NCBI GenBank assembly: GCA_003956705.1
Contig: QZCP01000279.1
Location: forward strand, 211,093-275,092
DNA length: 64,000 nucleotides
DNA from: Brevipalpus yothersi
Taxonomy: Eukaryota; Arthropoda; Arachnida; Trombidiformes; Tenuipalpidae
Reading direction: 5' to 3'
Shown here: in pieces, positions 22,601 to 32,711 of the stretch
Layout: the number at the start of each line of letters is the position of its first letter
Position numbering within the stretch: the first letter of the stretch is position 1
Position numbers and translations under genes: made by a program
The notes under the pieces: model-generated
What the model saw: only the letters and a program-made list of their open reading frames with translations
Database searches by the model: none
What the model was told of the DNA's origin: nothing

Positions 22601-23675
22601 TTGTGCCATTCGTGGATCACAAGCATGGAATTCCAATGATTCCAGGATTGCCAAAAGAATGGCTCTCCTGGTTTTCACTGATTTTCTGTGCTGGGCACCG
22701 ATTGCTTTTTTCACATTGACCGCTGTCTTCGGCTATGAGCTTATCAATCTTAATGAGGCGAAAGTGTTCACAGTATTTGTTCTTCCTCTGAATGCTTGTG
22801 CAAATCCTTTTTTATATGCAATTTTTACCAAACAATTCAAAAAAGAATGTGTCCTTCTTTGCAAACGTATCGAAGAATCTCGAGTGACCCGAGGTATTGG
22901 TCGTGGTCACAATAGTTCAAATTTTTCCAATCGTCTTACACCAATGAACACCAATTCGGCAACTGATAAACGAAATTCTGGTGAGCTTACAAGTCCAGCA
23001 ATGTGTAAATGTGAAGCTCAATCAGATTATATGCTGAATCTTGATAATCCTTTCGATCTTGTAAGTAAATCAAATCATACCTCAAGTCATCCTACTCGTC
23101 ATCATAATTCATCGTCCAATCATCACTCTTCTTCTCATCATCATAATTCCTCTGAACACAACTGTGAAAATGATCGTCCAGTATCTAGTCAATCCAAAAG
23201 TTCGGTTATCAAACAAATGACAGCCAAATGGTTATCTAATCATAAACAAGATTCATTTCGTATGGATTCAACTGATTCGACCAGCTATCCAAGCAGCAAT
23301 CAGCCAGGCTCTAGACGTCGTTTGGACAGTTCTTCGAGTGGCAACTTTTCACTTCGATCAAATTCTCGAAAAACCAGTGTTTCATCTGCCAAATTGTTGG
23401 AAATGAAAAGAGCTATTCCGGTGGCAGTTAGACGAAGCTCGTGGACAGGGTCCACAAGTACTGCCACATATCAAGCATCCACAACACGATCGAGTGTTAG
23501 TAGTGATTCATCGAGTGCCATGTTTCGATATGATATGAAAGTTGGTTCTCATGTGTTTCGAGAAGATGAGCCAACAACAATTAGACCACTTGTTCGTCGA
23601 TCAATTAGTTTGCGAAGAAAAGGATTTTTATGTAAAGATTGCGCTGAAACAAGACGCAAGTTGCCCAGTGATTGA
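15530..23675 (+). CDS. LGR1: LGR1-type leucine-rich-repeat GPCR
   Basis: A glycoprotein-hormone-receptor-like GPCR (type A LGR; its known arthropod ligand is GPA2/GPB5). Exons are 15530-15918, 16044-16187, 16349-16414, 17120-17335, 18280-18791 and 21994-23675, about 1002 aa. The start Met gives a signal peptide. LRR exons are multiples of a repeat unit and all share phase 2. The hinge has the YAYHCCQYL and IECLPQPSPFMPCED cysteine motifs that flank the tethered agonist in FSHR/TSHR. The seven-helix domain begins near residue 455. An ERN triplet replaces DRY, ITHAMHMNKRLSLKHA follows, FTDFLCWAPI is helix 6 and NACANPFLYAIFTKQF is helix 7. The roughly 250-residue cytoplasmic tail is unusually long and Ser/His/Asn-rich. 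Exon 1 encodes Asp-rich, poorly conserved sequence, so its start is the least certain part. Confidence 0.88.
16446..16572. repeat. (GA)n microsatellite with assembly gap
   Basis: A pure GA dinucleotide run lies inside intron 3 of the LGR1-like gene and is interrupted by 12 Ns at 16517-16528. The Ns mark an unresolved repeat length, so true spacing here is unknown. Confidence 0.95.
16842..16862. repeat. Short (AC)n run in LGR1 intron 3
   Basis: About ten CA dinucleotide units occur in the same intron as the large GA tract. No coding exon was seen elsewhere in this 705-bp intron. Confidence 0.7.
17978..18134. repeat. (GAGAAA)n hexanucleotide array
   Basis: About 24 copies of a GAGAAA hexamer, almost perfect, pass into plain GAGA at the right end. 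The strand is all-purine over about 155 bases. It lies in LGR1 intron 4, and read as protein it gives only Arg/Lys/Glu periodic frames, which were rejected as genes. Confidence 0.95.
19358..19436. repeat. (CT)n microsatellite, about 79 bp
   Basis: A pure TC/CT dinucleotide run lies in the large LGR1 intron. A second, shorter run is at about 19643-19677. Confidence 0.95.
21432..21526. other. Imperfect hairpin in LGR1 intron
   Basis: Twelve-base perfect arms CCATAATCGAAT (21455-21466) and ATTCGATTATGG (21501-21512) enclose a 34-base loop. Outside them a weaker stem pairs about 21440-21449 with 21514-21523, and CTTGC (21433-21437) with GCAAG (21521-21525). The overall size is about 95 nt. It could be a microRNA-like precursor or a relic inverted repeat. 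Confidence 0.35.
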
Positions 23676-24455
23676 AACAATGAGAATAGGTCAATTTATA
23701 GCCAGAAAGAAAAATCAAGTAAAATATGTGATTCTAGCTGTTCTGGATGTTCTCGAAAGTGATAGTGTATCAAAAAAGTGGCTGTTAAAAGACTGATTGT
23801 TATTAGTATTGAGATATCTTAAATTATGCATTCACATGTTTATAAAGTAAAATTTTGTTGTACCAAAAAAAATGAGTCTCGTTTTTTTGAGAAAAAATTT
23901 CGCGTTGCTGCGAGAAACTACTTATTTTATCTATAGTGAGATTTCTCATGTGAATTCTGTTTAAAAATATTGCGAAAACAACTGAGTCAGCATCAAAAGT
24001 TGCTTCAATGTTCAGTGATGCAAATATAATGAGATCTCGTCTGGTGAAAAACAAAACGGTGGCGTTTTCTATGAATTTATTATGAGATAATTTTCTTACC
24101 CAATTTTTCAATGAGATAGATGAAATCCCACCAGAATTCTAAGGAATTCTGGAGAATTTTTCCTCTTCATACTCTGAGCCAAAACCATCAATCTTGATTC
24201 CTGGGAAAGTACAACTTTCCAGAGCTCCACTTGAAGAAGATCAGAAAGCAACTTGATCAATTCAGTTTGAGATCATCAATTGAGTTCACTTCTCATCAAA
24301 TACGAACGTTAGAAGTCGTAAAAGTGATAATTCATCCAAATCAAATGATCAAAATTGGAATCCATCTTATTTATCATTAGCCACTGCTAATCTCTGATCA
24401 CTTTCTTCTCTCCATCATCTGAAACAACCTTTGAAGCTATCCAGTCTTGAGTACG

Positions 24456-24506
<51 letters not shown>

Positions 24507-24763
24507 GCAAATCACAGTAATAATCAGTCAATAAATGTATTCACTTGAACCTTAGAACAGATAAGATACGCTATTCTGTAGTACATTAAGCTGCAAAAAT
24601 AGTTAAAGATTGCAAAGCAAAGTTTTTCCTGTTCCAAACTGACACTTGAGTCGGTTATCGTTGAGATAAAATAAATTTTCCGCTCTTATCAAGTTATTTT
24701 CAGTGGAAGACGAAGCAAACAAGATCAATTTCATTCTTCCACACATAAGTTAATTGAAAAACT
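23676..24763. other. Intergenic region between LGR1-like and cathepsin B genes
   Basis: About 1.1 kb of AT-rich sequence with a CT run at 24459-24505. A minus-strand open frame at 23824-24111 lacks a recognisable domain or splice context and was not called. The last part must hold the cathepsin B promoter. Confidence 0.5.
24459..24505. repeat. (CT)n microsatellite upstream of cathepsin B
   Basis: About 23 pure CT units, roughly 260 bp before the cathepsin B start codon. It is close enough to lie in the promoter, where GA/CT tracts can bind GAGA-type factors in arthropods, though that role is only a possibility. Confidence 0.9.
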
Positions 24764-26679
24764 ATGGGAAAAATGAAGCTGTTATTAATTGTTACATCGT
24801 TGTTGACCGTTGCAAGTGCATATAATAGTAATGTGAGAATACCTTCTGAAATTCATCCCCTTTCCGATCGTATGATCGAAACTATCAACTCTTTGAACAC
24901 GACTTGGAAGGTAAGTCGGCGAGATTGGAAACAATTTCCACCACGTCATATCATCATGGACATCATTCTTCCCTATCTATCTAGGCTGGTAGAAATTTCC
25001 ATGAAACACAATTGGAATATGTCAAAGGACTTCTCGGCGTCCTTCCTGATCCAAAGAATGAACATCAATTGGAAAGATGGGACATAGAGGAAGCTCAAGA
25101 TATACCGGAGGAATTTGATTCCCGTAAAAAATGGCCTGATTGTCCATCAATCAAATTCATTCGAGATCAGGCAAGCTGCGGATCATGTTGGGCATTCGGA
25201 GCAGTTGAAGCCATGTCCGATCGAATTTGTATCGCTTCCAATGGAGAGGACAAAATCGAGCTTTCCGCTGAAGATTTATTGACTTGCTGCAGTATTTTCT
25301 GTGGAAATGGTTGCAATGGTGGTTTCCCAGGTATGGCATGGAGATATTGGCAATTCAAGGGAATTGTTACAGGTGGATTGTATCATGGTGAGGGTTGTCG
25401 TCCATACACCATTCCTCCATGTGAACACCACATCATTGGGCCCCGACCAAATTGTTCTTCAGTAAGCACACCAAAGTGTGTCAAAGAGTGTCAACCAAAT
25501 TATCCACTCAGTTACAAAAATGACAAAAGATACGGTAAAAAGGTCTACAGTGTTCATGGAGAACGTAAAATTCAGACTGAAATTATGACCAATGGACCTG
25601 TTGAAGGAACTCTAGAAGTTTTCGCTGATTTTGTGAACTACAAATCAGGTAAGATAAATGAAAAAAAAGTTTTCGATTATCTAGCATTCAGTATTTTAGT
25701 CATAACTTTCGGTTAAATTTGCCAATCGGGTTATCAGTACACTTACCATGATGTTGATGGGAATTGTGGACATTTTGAAATGGAAAAAATGATTCTATCA
25801 GAGTTCAGTTCAAACATTGAACAATCATTCAATAGAATAGAAGATAGGAAATGTTAGAATAGTTGAAAATTTTTTTTTCTTTTCTCCATTTGTCTCACCC
25901 TAATTGACTTGTCTCCTAGTTCAATTCATCTTTCTATTCTCTTGTTAATTGATCAAATCATTTCACTTCCTCTATTTCTGTCTGCTCACTTGTCTGACTA
26001 GATTTTGGAAGCTCTGAGTTTCCCATTAGTCTAGGAATTGATTAACTTTCAAACCAATCATGACATTTTTTGCCCTAATAGAATGTTTCCATTCCCAATA
26101 ATTTCATTGACTTCTATTCGAAATCCCATGAGGATGGAGAAAAAGAGAGAGAGAGAAAGAGGAAAAGCAGCCAGAATGAATTCAATGATTCATGATTACA
26201 GATAATCAGCTTTTCTCTGACTGCTAGAAGAAGAATGGAAAGGATTTACAGTATTAGAGATACTGAGTACCAATGAATAACCATATTTTCACATTTCTAG
26301 GTGTGTACCAGAGGCATTCGGAACATTTCTTGGGAGGTAAGTTTTTGATCAGTAGTGGTGATTGTATCACATTGTATTGATAAACCTATCTCATGAATCC
26401 TTCAGGTCATGCAATTCGAATTCTGGGATGGGGAACCGAAGGAGGAGTGCCCTATTGGCTTATAGCTAATTCATGGAACACTGATTGGGGTGATAATGGT
26501 AAGATAAACTGAATGTAGAATCGCTTATGGGAATATACATTCTCTCGAGCAAAAACCTAGGCTCTGAATATCCGAAATTATCAAATAATCATTTTTATGC
26601 AGGTTATATCAAAATGAAACGAGGAAGTAATGAGTGTGGAATTGAGACCAGTGCAAATGCTGGACTTCCAAAGGTCTGA
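24764..26679 (+). CDS. CTSB: Cathepsin B-like cysteine protease
   Basis: A secreted or lysosomal papain-family (C1A) protease. Exons are 24764-24910, 24985-25648, 26301-26336, 26406-26498 and 26603-26679, about 338 aa. The signal peptide is MGKMKLLLIVTSLLTVASA. The propeptide is short, as is usual for cathepsin B. The mature enzyme starts near IPEEFDSRKKWPDCPSI. Catalytic Cys117 is in QASCGSCWAFGA, His284 in GHAIRILGWG and Asn304 in ANSWNTDWGDNG. The GCNGG motif is present. The occluding loop (GCRPYTIPPCEHHIIG) keeps its His-His pair, predicting dipeptidyl carboxypeptidase activity. Everything needed for activity is intact. A poly(A) signal AATAAA lies at about 26728-26733. It sits directly upstream of the esterase-like cluster. 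Confidence 0.95.
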
Positions 26680-26771
26680 AGAATTTGAGAAAAATTTCAG
26701 CATACAACATACCACTAATGATTGACAAATAAAATAATTCACTTGAGCGAATTTTTTGGTGATAATGATTC

Positions 26772-26805
26772 TTCATGAGAACAAATAATTATTTGTTCTC
26801 ATGAA
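26772..26805. repeat. 34-bp perfect palindrome
   Basis: Two 17-base arms, left arm TTCATGAGAACAAATAA, are exact reverse complements with no spacer. It lies about 95 bp after the cathepsin B stop and about 160 bp before the first esterase-like gene. It could form a cruciform or RNA hairpin near the 3' end of the cathepsin B transcript, or be a transposon footprint. Confidence 0.9.
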
Positions 26806-26965
26806 ATTAACAGACAACCAGCTGCATGTTTTGACTTGAATTTGATGAAGAAAAAGAACTTAACTTAGTTATTTTGAAAATCCATATGTGTTGGAAGCGT
26901 GTACTGGAGCTAGACTGGGTATAAAATGGATGAACAATCATCGTGAATTTATATCAGAAGAAAAA

Positions 26966-28950
26966 ATGGAAAATCAGTTACTGAATATTTGTTGGATTTC
27001 CTTAGTAGCCTTTCTTATCGTGTTGAACTCCTGTTCATGTGAGCCTTTAGTTAAAACTCCGATAATTAAAACGAATACAGGAAAAGTTTTTGGTATTATA
27101 AAACGATATAGCATCGGTGAGGTAGCAATTTTCGATGGTATTCCTTACGCAAAACCACCAGTAGGTGACTTAAGATTTGCCAAAACTCAACCACCAGAAA
27201 AGTGGAATGACCCTCTCGATGCCAGTGAAGAGGCTCCATACTGTTATGAACCAATAACCTCTGCAAGATACGTTCGGCGAAAATATTCGGAAGATTGTTT
27301 AACATTGACGATCATTGCCCCTTTAAAGGCTCTCCAAGAGCCTGGATCAAGACCGATCATCGTTGATCTGGGACGTGATTTCACCTTGGATACTAATCAT
27401 GGCAAGCCAACCGATTATTATGTTTTGCCTTTGAGACAAGATTTGATCCTTGTTAGAATTCGCTCACGTCGAAACATTTTCGGCTTTGCTTATACCATGG
27501 CTGATGATGGTCTGGATGGAAACTATGGCCTCTATGATCAGAAAATGGGTCTACAGTGGATCAAAGATAATATTAAAAACTTCGGAGGTGATCCGAACAA
27601 GGTTACAATTTTCGGAAGTAGTGGATCGGCCCAGCTAGCAACAGCCCACATTCTGTCTCCTTATGCCAGAGGCTTATTCGAAAATGTGATCATCCAATCT
27701 GGAACATTCCAAACATTGAATTCCAACAAGCTAGAGAGAGTAGATGAGTCAACTAGTATTGTCATCGAACGTGTTGGGTGTAAAAAAGCAAAAGATGTTC
27801 TGGACTGTTTGCGTCAAAAAGATCCAGAAGATCTCATTAAAGCCCTTCCTCAAAGATGGGAGGCTTTCGGACCAGTCCCTGATTCAGATTATATCCCATT
27901 AACAACAGAGGAAATTTCAGCTCATGCTGAGGGTGAAGAGCCAACAGATATGCCCAACATCAATGTATTATTAGGATATTCTCAGGGTGAAGCATCATTC
28001 CAACTATCTGTATTTGAAAAAAAAATTTTCGCCGATGCCGAATTGACTACAAAGGATGCCTTGGATGTAATTGAAAGGCTCTTCAATAGTGGAGCTGTTG
28101 ATAAAATTGCTGAGATTTATCTTGGTGATACTAATCAGCCATTATCTATCCGAAAAATCCAGCAAGGATTGACCAAATTGGTGAATGATATTATCATTAC
28201 GTGTCCTATGGTACTCACTGCTGTTGGAACTAGTACAGGTAAGCTGAACAATGTTTTCTTTTTGCTCGAATTCATCAGATCTTAACATCTTTTTTAGGTC
28301 AGAAAAAGGGTGAAACATACTTCTACGTTTTTAATCACAACCCAACAACACACACCAATCAATTGTGTGATTCTCAACCTGAGTTGGGTATCTGTCCAGG
28401 AGATAGTGCCATTTTTGAGTACGGAGTGCCATACACAGATGGGTTCTATGGAAGATTTAGTGATGAAGATAGGAAAATGACCGATAAAACACAGAACATT
28501 CTTGGAACATTCGCACGGACTGGGTAAGTTGAATTTCATCTTCTGTATGTATACAGCCTGCTCTTCTAGTCTGACGTGGCTAGATGTTCATGATGTCCAA
28601 CAAGGCATTTGAAAGCTATCAACAAACTATTACCACATCTGATGGATGTTTCTTATTCATATTCTTCCTCTAGCAAACCACCGATGAGCAATGAGGAATG
28701 GCCGTCATATAATTCCAAGCCGGACAAATATCCAGCACTCGTCCTGACAAGCAAAAAAGATATTCTCGATTATTCGATTGGAAAATATTGTGTCGAAAAT
28801 GCTCAGTTCCTCGGGGATAGTCTGATTGATCCAAAATACTATATACTTGATAGATACACCATTCCTAAGCAAAGAGAAGTTGATTCCAAATTATTTAAAA
28901 AAATCGTTTTAAAAAAGCAACTTTACTATGGAGCTTTCCAAGGTTTCTAA
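26966..28950 (+). CDS. Secreted carboxylesterase-like protein, copy 1 (predicted inactive)
   Basis: Alpha/beta-hydrolase of the carboxyl/cholinesterase family. Exons are 26966-28238, 28298-28523 and 28674-28950, about 591 aa, the usual length. The ATG at 26966 gives a signal peptide (LLNICWISLVAFLIVL). Family marks are the IFDGIPYAKPPVGDLRF block, the disulfide around SEDCLTL and the GLYDQKMGLQWIKDNIKNFGG block. The nucleophile elbow reads G-S-S-G-S (27614-27628), which keeps Ser but has Ser for the last Gly of GxSxG. The acidic Glu is kept in LLGYSQGEASF. The His site, aligned without gaps to cholinesterase GVIHGYEIEFVFG, reads GICPGDSAIFEYG, so Pro (28396-28398) replaces His. The oxyanion HGGGF motif is DLGRDF. 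No membrane anchor is seen. It is probably a non-catalytic secreted relative. Confidence 0.9.
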
Positions 28951-29944
28951 TAATCTATGTACCTGAATTATTTTGATGAGTTTTGTTGAGAAAAATTTTT
29001 AAGAGTTTTGATGTCTTAGTATCAGTTTTACCTATTTCTGATTTTTAGCTAGTTTTTTACCCTCTTAAAATATATGTTCCTTAAATTAATTCAGATTAAG
29101 CCTTACTTCTTAACCCTTAAATTTCAATTTCACTTCTCCAATCAAGAATATGAATATGGGAAAAATAATCAGATACCAGCATTCATTAATTAATAGTTTC
29201 TTGGAGAGAAGTTTATGAAACATTTTGGTAGACTTTATCATCGCCAAAAAGTTACCCATATTCTCAGACAACAAAGTATTCAAATTATGTAGGAGTTGTG
29301 AGTGATAAAAATTGCCTATACAGTCTCTACAAATAAATCTTGATTTCATTTGAAAATTTTTCTAAGCAAAAAATCATCCTATTAGAAAAACTGTAAATCT
29401 GATCGAAATTCATAAAAATTCGAAAGAAATAGTCCTGTAAATCGTCCGATTAGTGAATTTTTTGCATTAAATAAGGGAGCAATTTTCATACCCATCAGTT
29501 GAATTAAGAAAGGAATGGAAATTGAAAAATGATTATGGAAAAATTACCTTTCGACAACGTCTCCGAACATTTACCATTGAGATTCCAACTAGAGAAAAGA
29601 AACACAACAGCGAAATTTGATGTACCAATTTATTTTCTGAGAGATAGATTGAATTCCATTCAAAATCAAACTTACATGCACTTAAAACGAATCATCAGTA
29701 AATTGAGAAATTTTCACTAATTTTCAAAGCTTTTATTCCACTTTAATTAGACCACCGCGAAGCAGCTGTTTTGGTTGCCTAATCAGGATTTTATCTTGTT
29801 AAAGAAAGTTTCATTTTGTCTGTTATTTAAATATATCCACAAGTAACACTTGCAATAGTGTTTCTTGTTCTTGTTGATTCGGAAAACTCAAATAAAACGG
29901 TACCACACATGCTACAGAGGCACATTCGATGCTAAGGTGATGAG
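28951..29944. other. Spacer between esterase-like copies 1 and 2
   Basis: About 1 kb of AT-rich sequence. Short open frames at 29110-29349 (minus) and 29529-29720 (plus) show no recognisable domain or splice support and were not called. Confidence 0.5.
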
Positions 29945-31928
29945 ATGGAGATCCGATCAGTCAGATTTGTGTCGTGTATATTCTTAATCCACTTTACTCT
30001 TTTCGATTTGTTCCTATGTGGATCAAAGGTGAAAACACCAGTAATCAAGACTCATTCAGGAGATGTAGTTGGAGTGATTGAAAGTTACCGTATTGGAGAT
30101 GCAGCTTTTTTTCACGCGATACCTTACGCAAAACCTCCGATTGGAGATCTGAGATTCGCCGAAACTAAGCCAGCCGATAAATGGAACGATGTTTTGGATG
30201 CTGGTATAGATGCAGAGGATGTCTACTATTGCTATGCGCCTACAACATCAGCAAGATACGTTCGACGAAAGTATTCTGAGGACTGTTTGACGTTGACGAT
30301 TGTTGCTCCACCGAAGGCCCTTAAAGAACCAGGATCAAGGCCTGTGATCGTTAATTTGGGGCGAGACTTTAGCACGGACACATATCATGGATTTTCAACT
30401 GAACAATATCCTCTAGCTATCAGACAAGATTTGATCCTTGTTAGAATTCGCTCACGTCGAAACATTTTCGGTTTCGCTTATACCATGGCTGATGATGGTC
30501 TGAATGGAAACTATGGTCTCTACGATCAGAAAATGGGTCTACAGTGGATCAAAGATAATATCAAGAATTTCGGTGGTGACCCAAACAAGGTTACAATTTT
30601 CGGAAGTAGTGGATCAGCCCAGCTAGCAACAGCCCACATTCTGTCTCCTTATGCCAGAGGCTTATTCGAAAATGTGATCATCCAATCTGGAACATTCCAA
30701 ACATTGAATTCCAACAAGCTAGAGAGAGTAGATGAGTCAACTAGTATTGTCATCGAACGTGTTGGGTGTAAAAAAGCAAAAGATGTTCTGGACTGTTTGC
30801 GTCAAAAAGATCCAGAAGATCTCATCAAAGCCCTTCCTCAAAGATGGGAGGCTTTCGGACCAGTCCCTGACTCAGATTATATCCCATCAACAACAGAGGA
30901 AATTTCAGCTCATGCAGAGGGTGAAGAACCAACAGATATGCCCAACATTAATGTATTATTGGGATATTCTCAGGGTGAAGCATCATTCCAACTATCCGGA
31001 GTTGAACCAAAAATTTTTGCCGATGCCGAATTGACTACAAAGGATGCCCTGGATGTAATTGAAATGCTCTTTGATAGTGGAGCTGTTGATAAAATTGCCG
31101 AGATTTATCTTGGTGATACTAATCAGCCATTGTCTATCCGAAAAATCCAGCAAGGATTGACCAAATTGGTGAACGATATCGTAATCACCTGTCCATTAGT
31201 TCTGACTGGAGTTGGAACTAGCACAGGTATGTGAAAAAATTGATTTCTCTTATGTCTAATAAAGTTCTCCATTCCAGGTCAAAAGAAAGGAGAAACATAT
31301 TTTTTCGTTTTCAACCATATACCTAATGTGCACACTGAACAGTTGTGTAATCTCCAGCAAGAAGAAGGAATCTGTCCTGTGGATAATGCTCTTATCGAAT
31401 ATGGAATTCCATACTCAGATAAATTTTATCCTCGATTCAGCGATGAAGATCGTAAAATGGTCGATAAAATGCAAAATATCATAGGAACTTTCGCTAGAAC
31501 TGGGTGAGTTGAGCCATTTCTATAATCACAAGGAGTAATTGTAACCTATTCAAATGTATAAGGTCTAACAGGGCCAACAAGACACTGTTGGACTACAAAT
31601 GATTAAGACAAATCATTCACAAGTTTGATTAATTTTCTCAATTCATTCAAGCAAACCACCGATGAGCAAAGAGGAATGGCCATCATATAATTCCAAGCCA
31701 AACAAATATCCAGCACTCATCCTGACAAGCAAAAAAGATACTCTCGACTATTCGATTGGAAAATATTGTGTCGAGAATGCTCAGTTCCTCGGAGATAGTC
31801 TGATTGATCCTAAATACTACCTACTTGATAGATATACGATTCCTAAGCAAAGAGAAGTTGATTCCAAATCCTATCTGAAGAAAGTTCTAAGAAATCAACT
31901 CTTTTATGCTGCTTTCCAACAATATTGA
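29945..31928 (+). CDS. Secreted carboxylesterase-like protein, copy 2 (predicted inactive)
   Basis: Same three-exon layout as copy 1: 29945-31226, 31278-31503 and 31652-31928, about 594 aa. Exons 2 and 3 have the same lengths as in copy 1. A different signal peptide (VRFVSCIFLIHFTLFDLFL) and N-terminal 150 residues precede a central region almost identical to copy 1. The elbow is G-S-S-G-S, and Glu is present in YSQGEASF. The His site is GICPVDNALIEYG with Pro at 31376-31378, and the oxyanion loop is NLGRDF. The ARTGKPPMS boundary between exons 2 and 3 is conserved. AATAAA follows at about 31984. It is probably secreted and non-catalytic. Confidence 0.9.
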
Positions 31929-32089
31929 TATAGTTTGGATGATAGTTTAAGGAAGTGTCTTGAAGAACCGAGTTCTATTTCCAAATAAAACTACTGTATA
32001 TTATGATAAAAATTTTTCTCTCTCTTGCTTGACTATCATTGTTCCAATTCATAGTCAATGATTTTTGAAGGATGGATAGCCGAAGTGAA

Positions 32090-32711
32090 TTAATTCAAAT
32101 CTCTATAAGTTGTCCTAATTCGATCCCACTTTTTGAGAGAACATAGGCTCAGAACTTCTTCAGGAAAATTTGATCTCGAAATAGATGATTTATTGCTATA
32201 AAGATGAGATTCGAAATATACTGTGCATTCTCTTGGTAGAAAAATGCTATCAGAAACAAAGATCGAATGATCCACTATGAAGCCTTCATCTATCAATATG
32301 AAAAATATGCCTTAATTTATTGTCGACGTAAAGTCAGATAAATATAATCAGAATTTACCTTGTGTAATCTGCTTCACAAGACTAGATTCGCTGGATTCAT
32401 CATCCTAGAGGTAGAAAGATCTCGGTAAGTTGAGACAGATATAAAGCCCCAAAACAAATGAAGAACAGAATCATCACTACGATCGTCGAAACGGAGACTA
32501 ACAGGTGCTTTAATTGTCTGGTTGGTTTGAATTGAAGTAAAACTTTCATGCTCAAACTCGAAACTAGAAGCCCAGATGTTGTTGAAAAAACAAATGGGCG
32601 CTCATAAAATGCTCTCCAAAATGATCTCGATTCGCAATCGTTGAAAGGATTCAGGTTGCTCAAAGTAGCATCATGCTGCTGTTTTACAGGATTAGTTTTG
32701 TCCTTATTCAT
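32090..32711 (-). CDS. Possible small two-helix membrane protein gene
   Basis: Three minus-strand pieces look coding. A first exon from ATG 32711 encodes about 80-100 residues with two hydrophobic segments (FVFSTTSGLLVSSLSMKVLL and LLVSVSTIVVMILFFICFGA). A short exon at about 32404-32358 (DDESSESSLVKQITQ, donor gtaaat) follows. A last exon runs from about 32313 to the stop at 32090, ending RTTYRDLN. The donor that joins the first and second pieces is not clear, so the model is incomplete. The 5' end overlaps the start of the esterase-like pseudogene on the other strand. Family not recognised. It could be a gene trapped in the cluster or chance open frames. Confidence 0.35.

Noticed and set aside
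23824..24111. Minus-strand open frame downstream of the LGR1-like gene
   Set aside because: No recognisable domain and probably the 3' UTR or spacer of the receptor gene.
29529..29720. Short plus-strand frame between esterase-like copies 1 and 2
   Set aside because: 63 codons with no similarity to the esterase-like proteins and no splice context.
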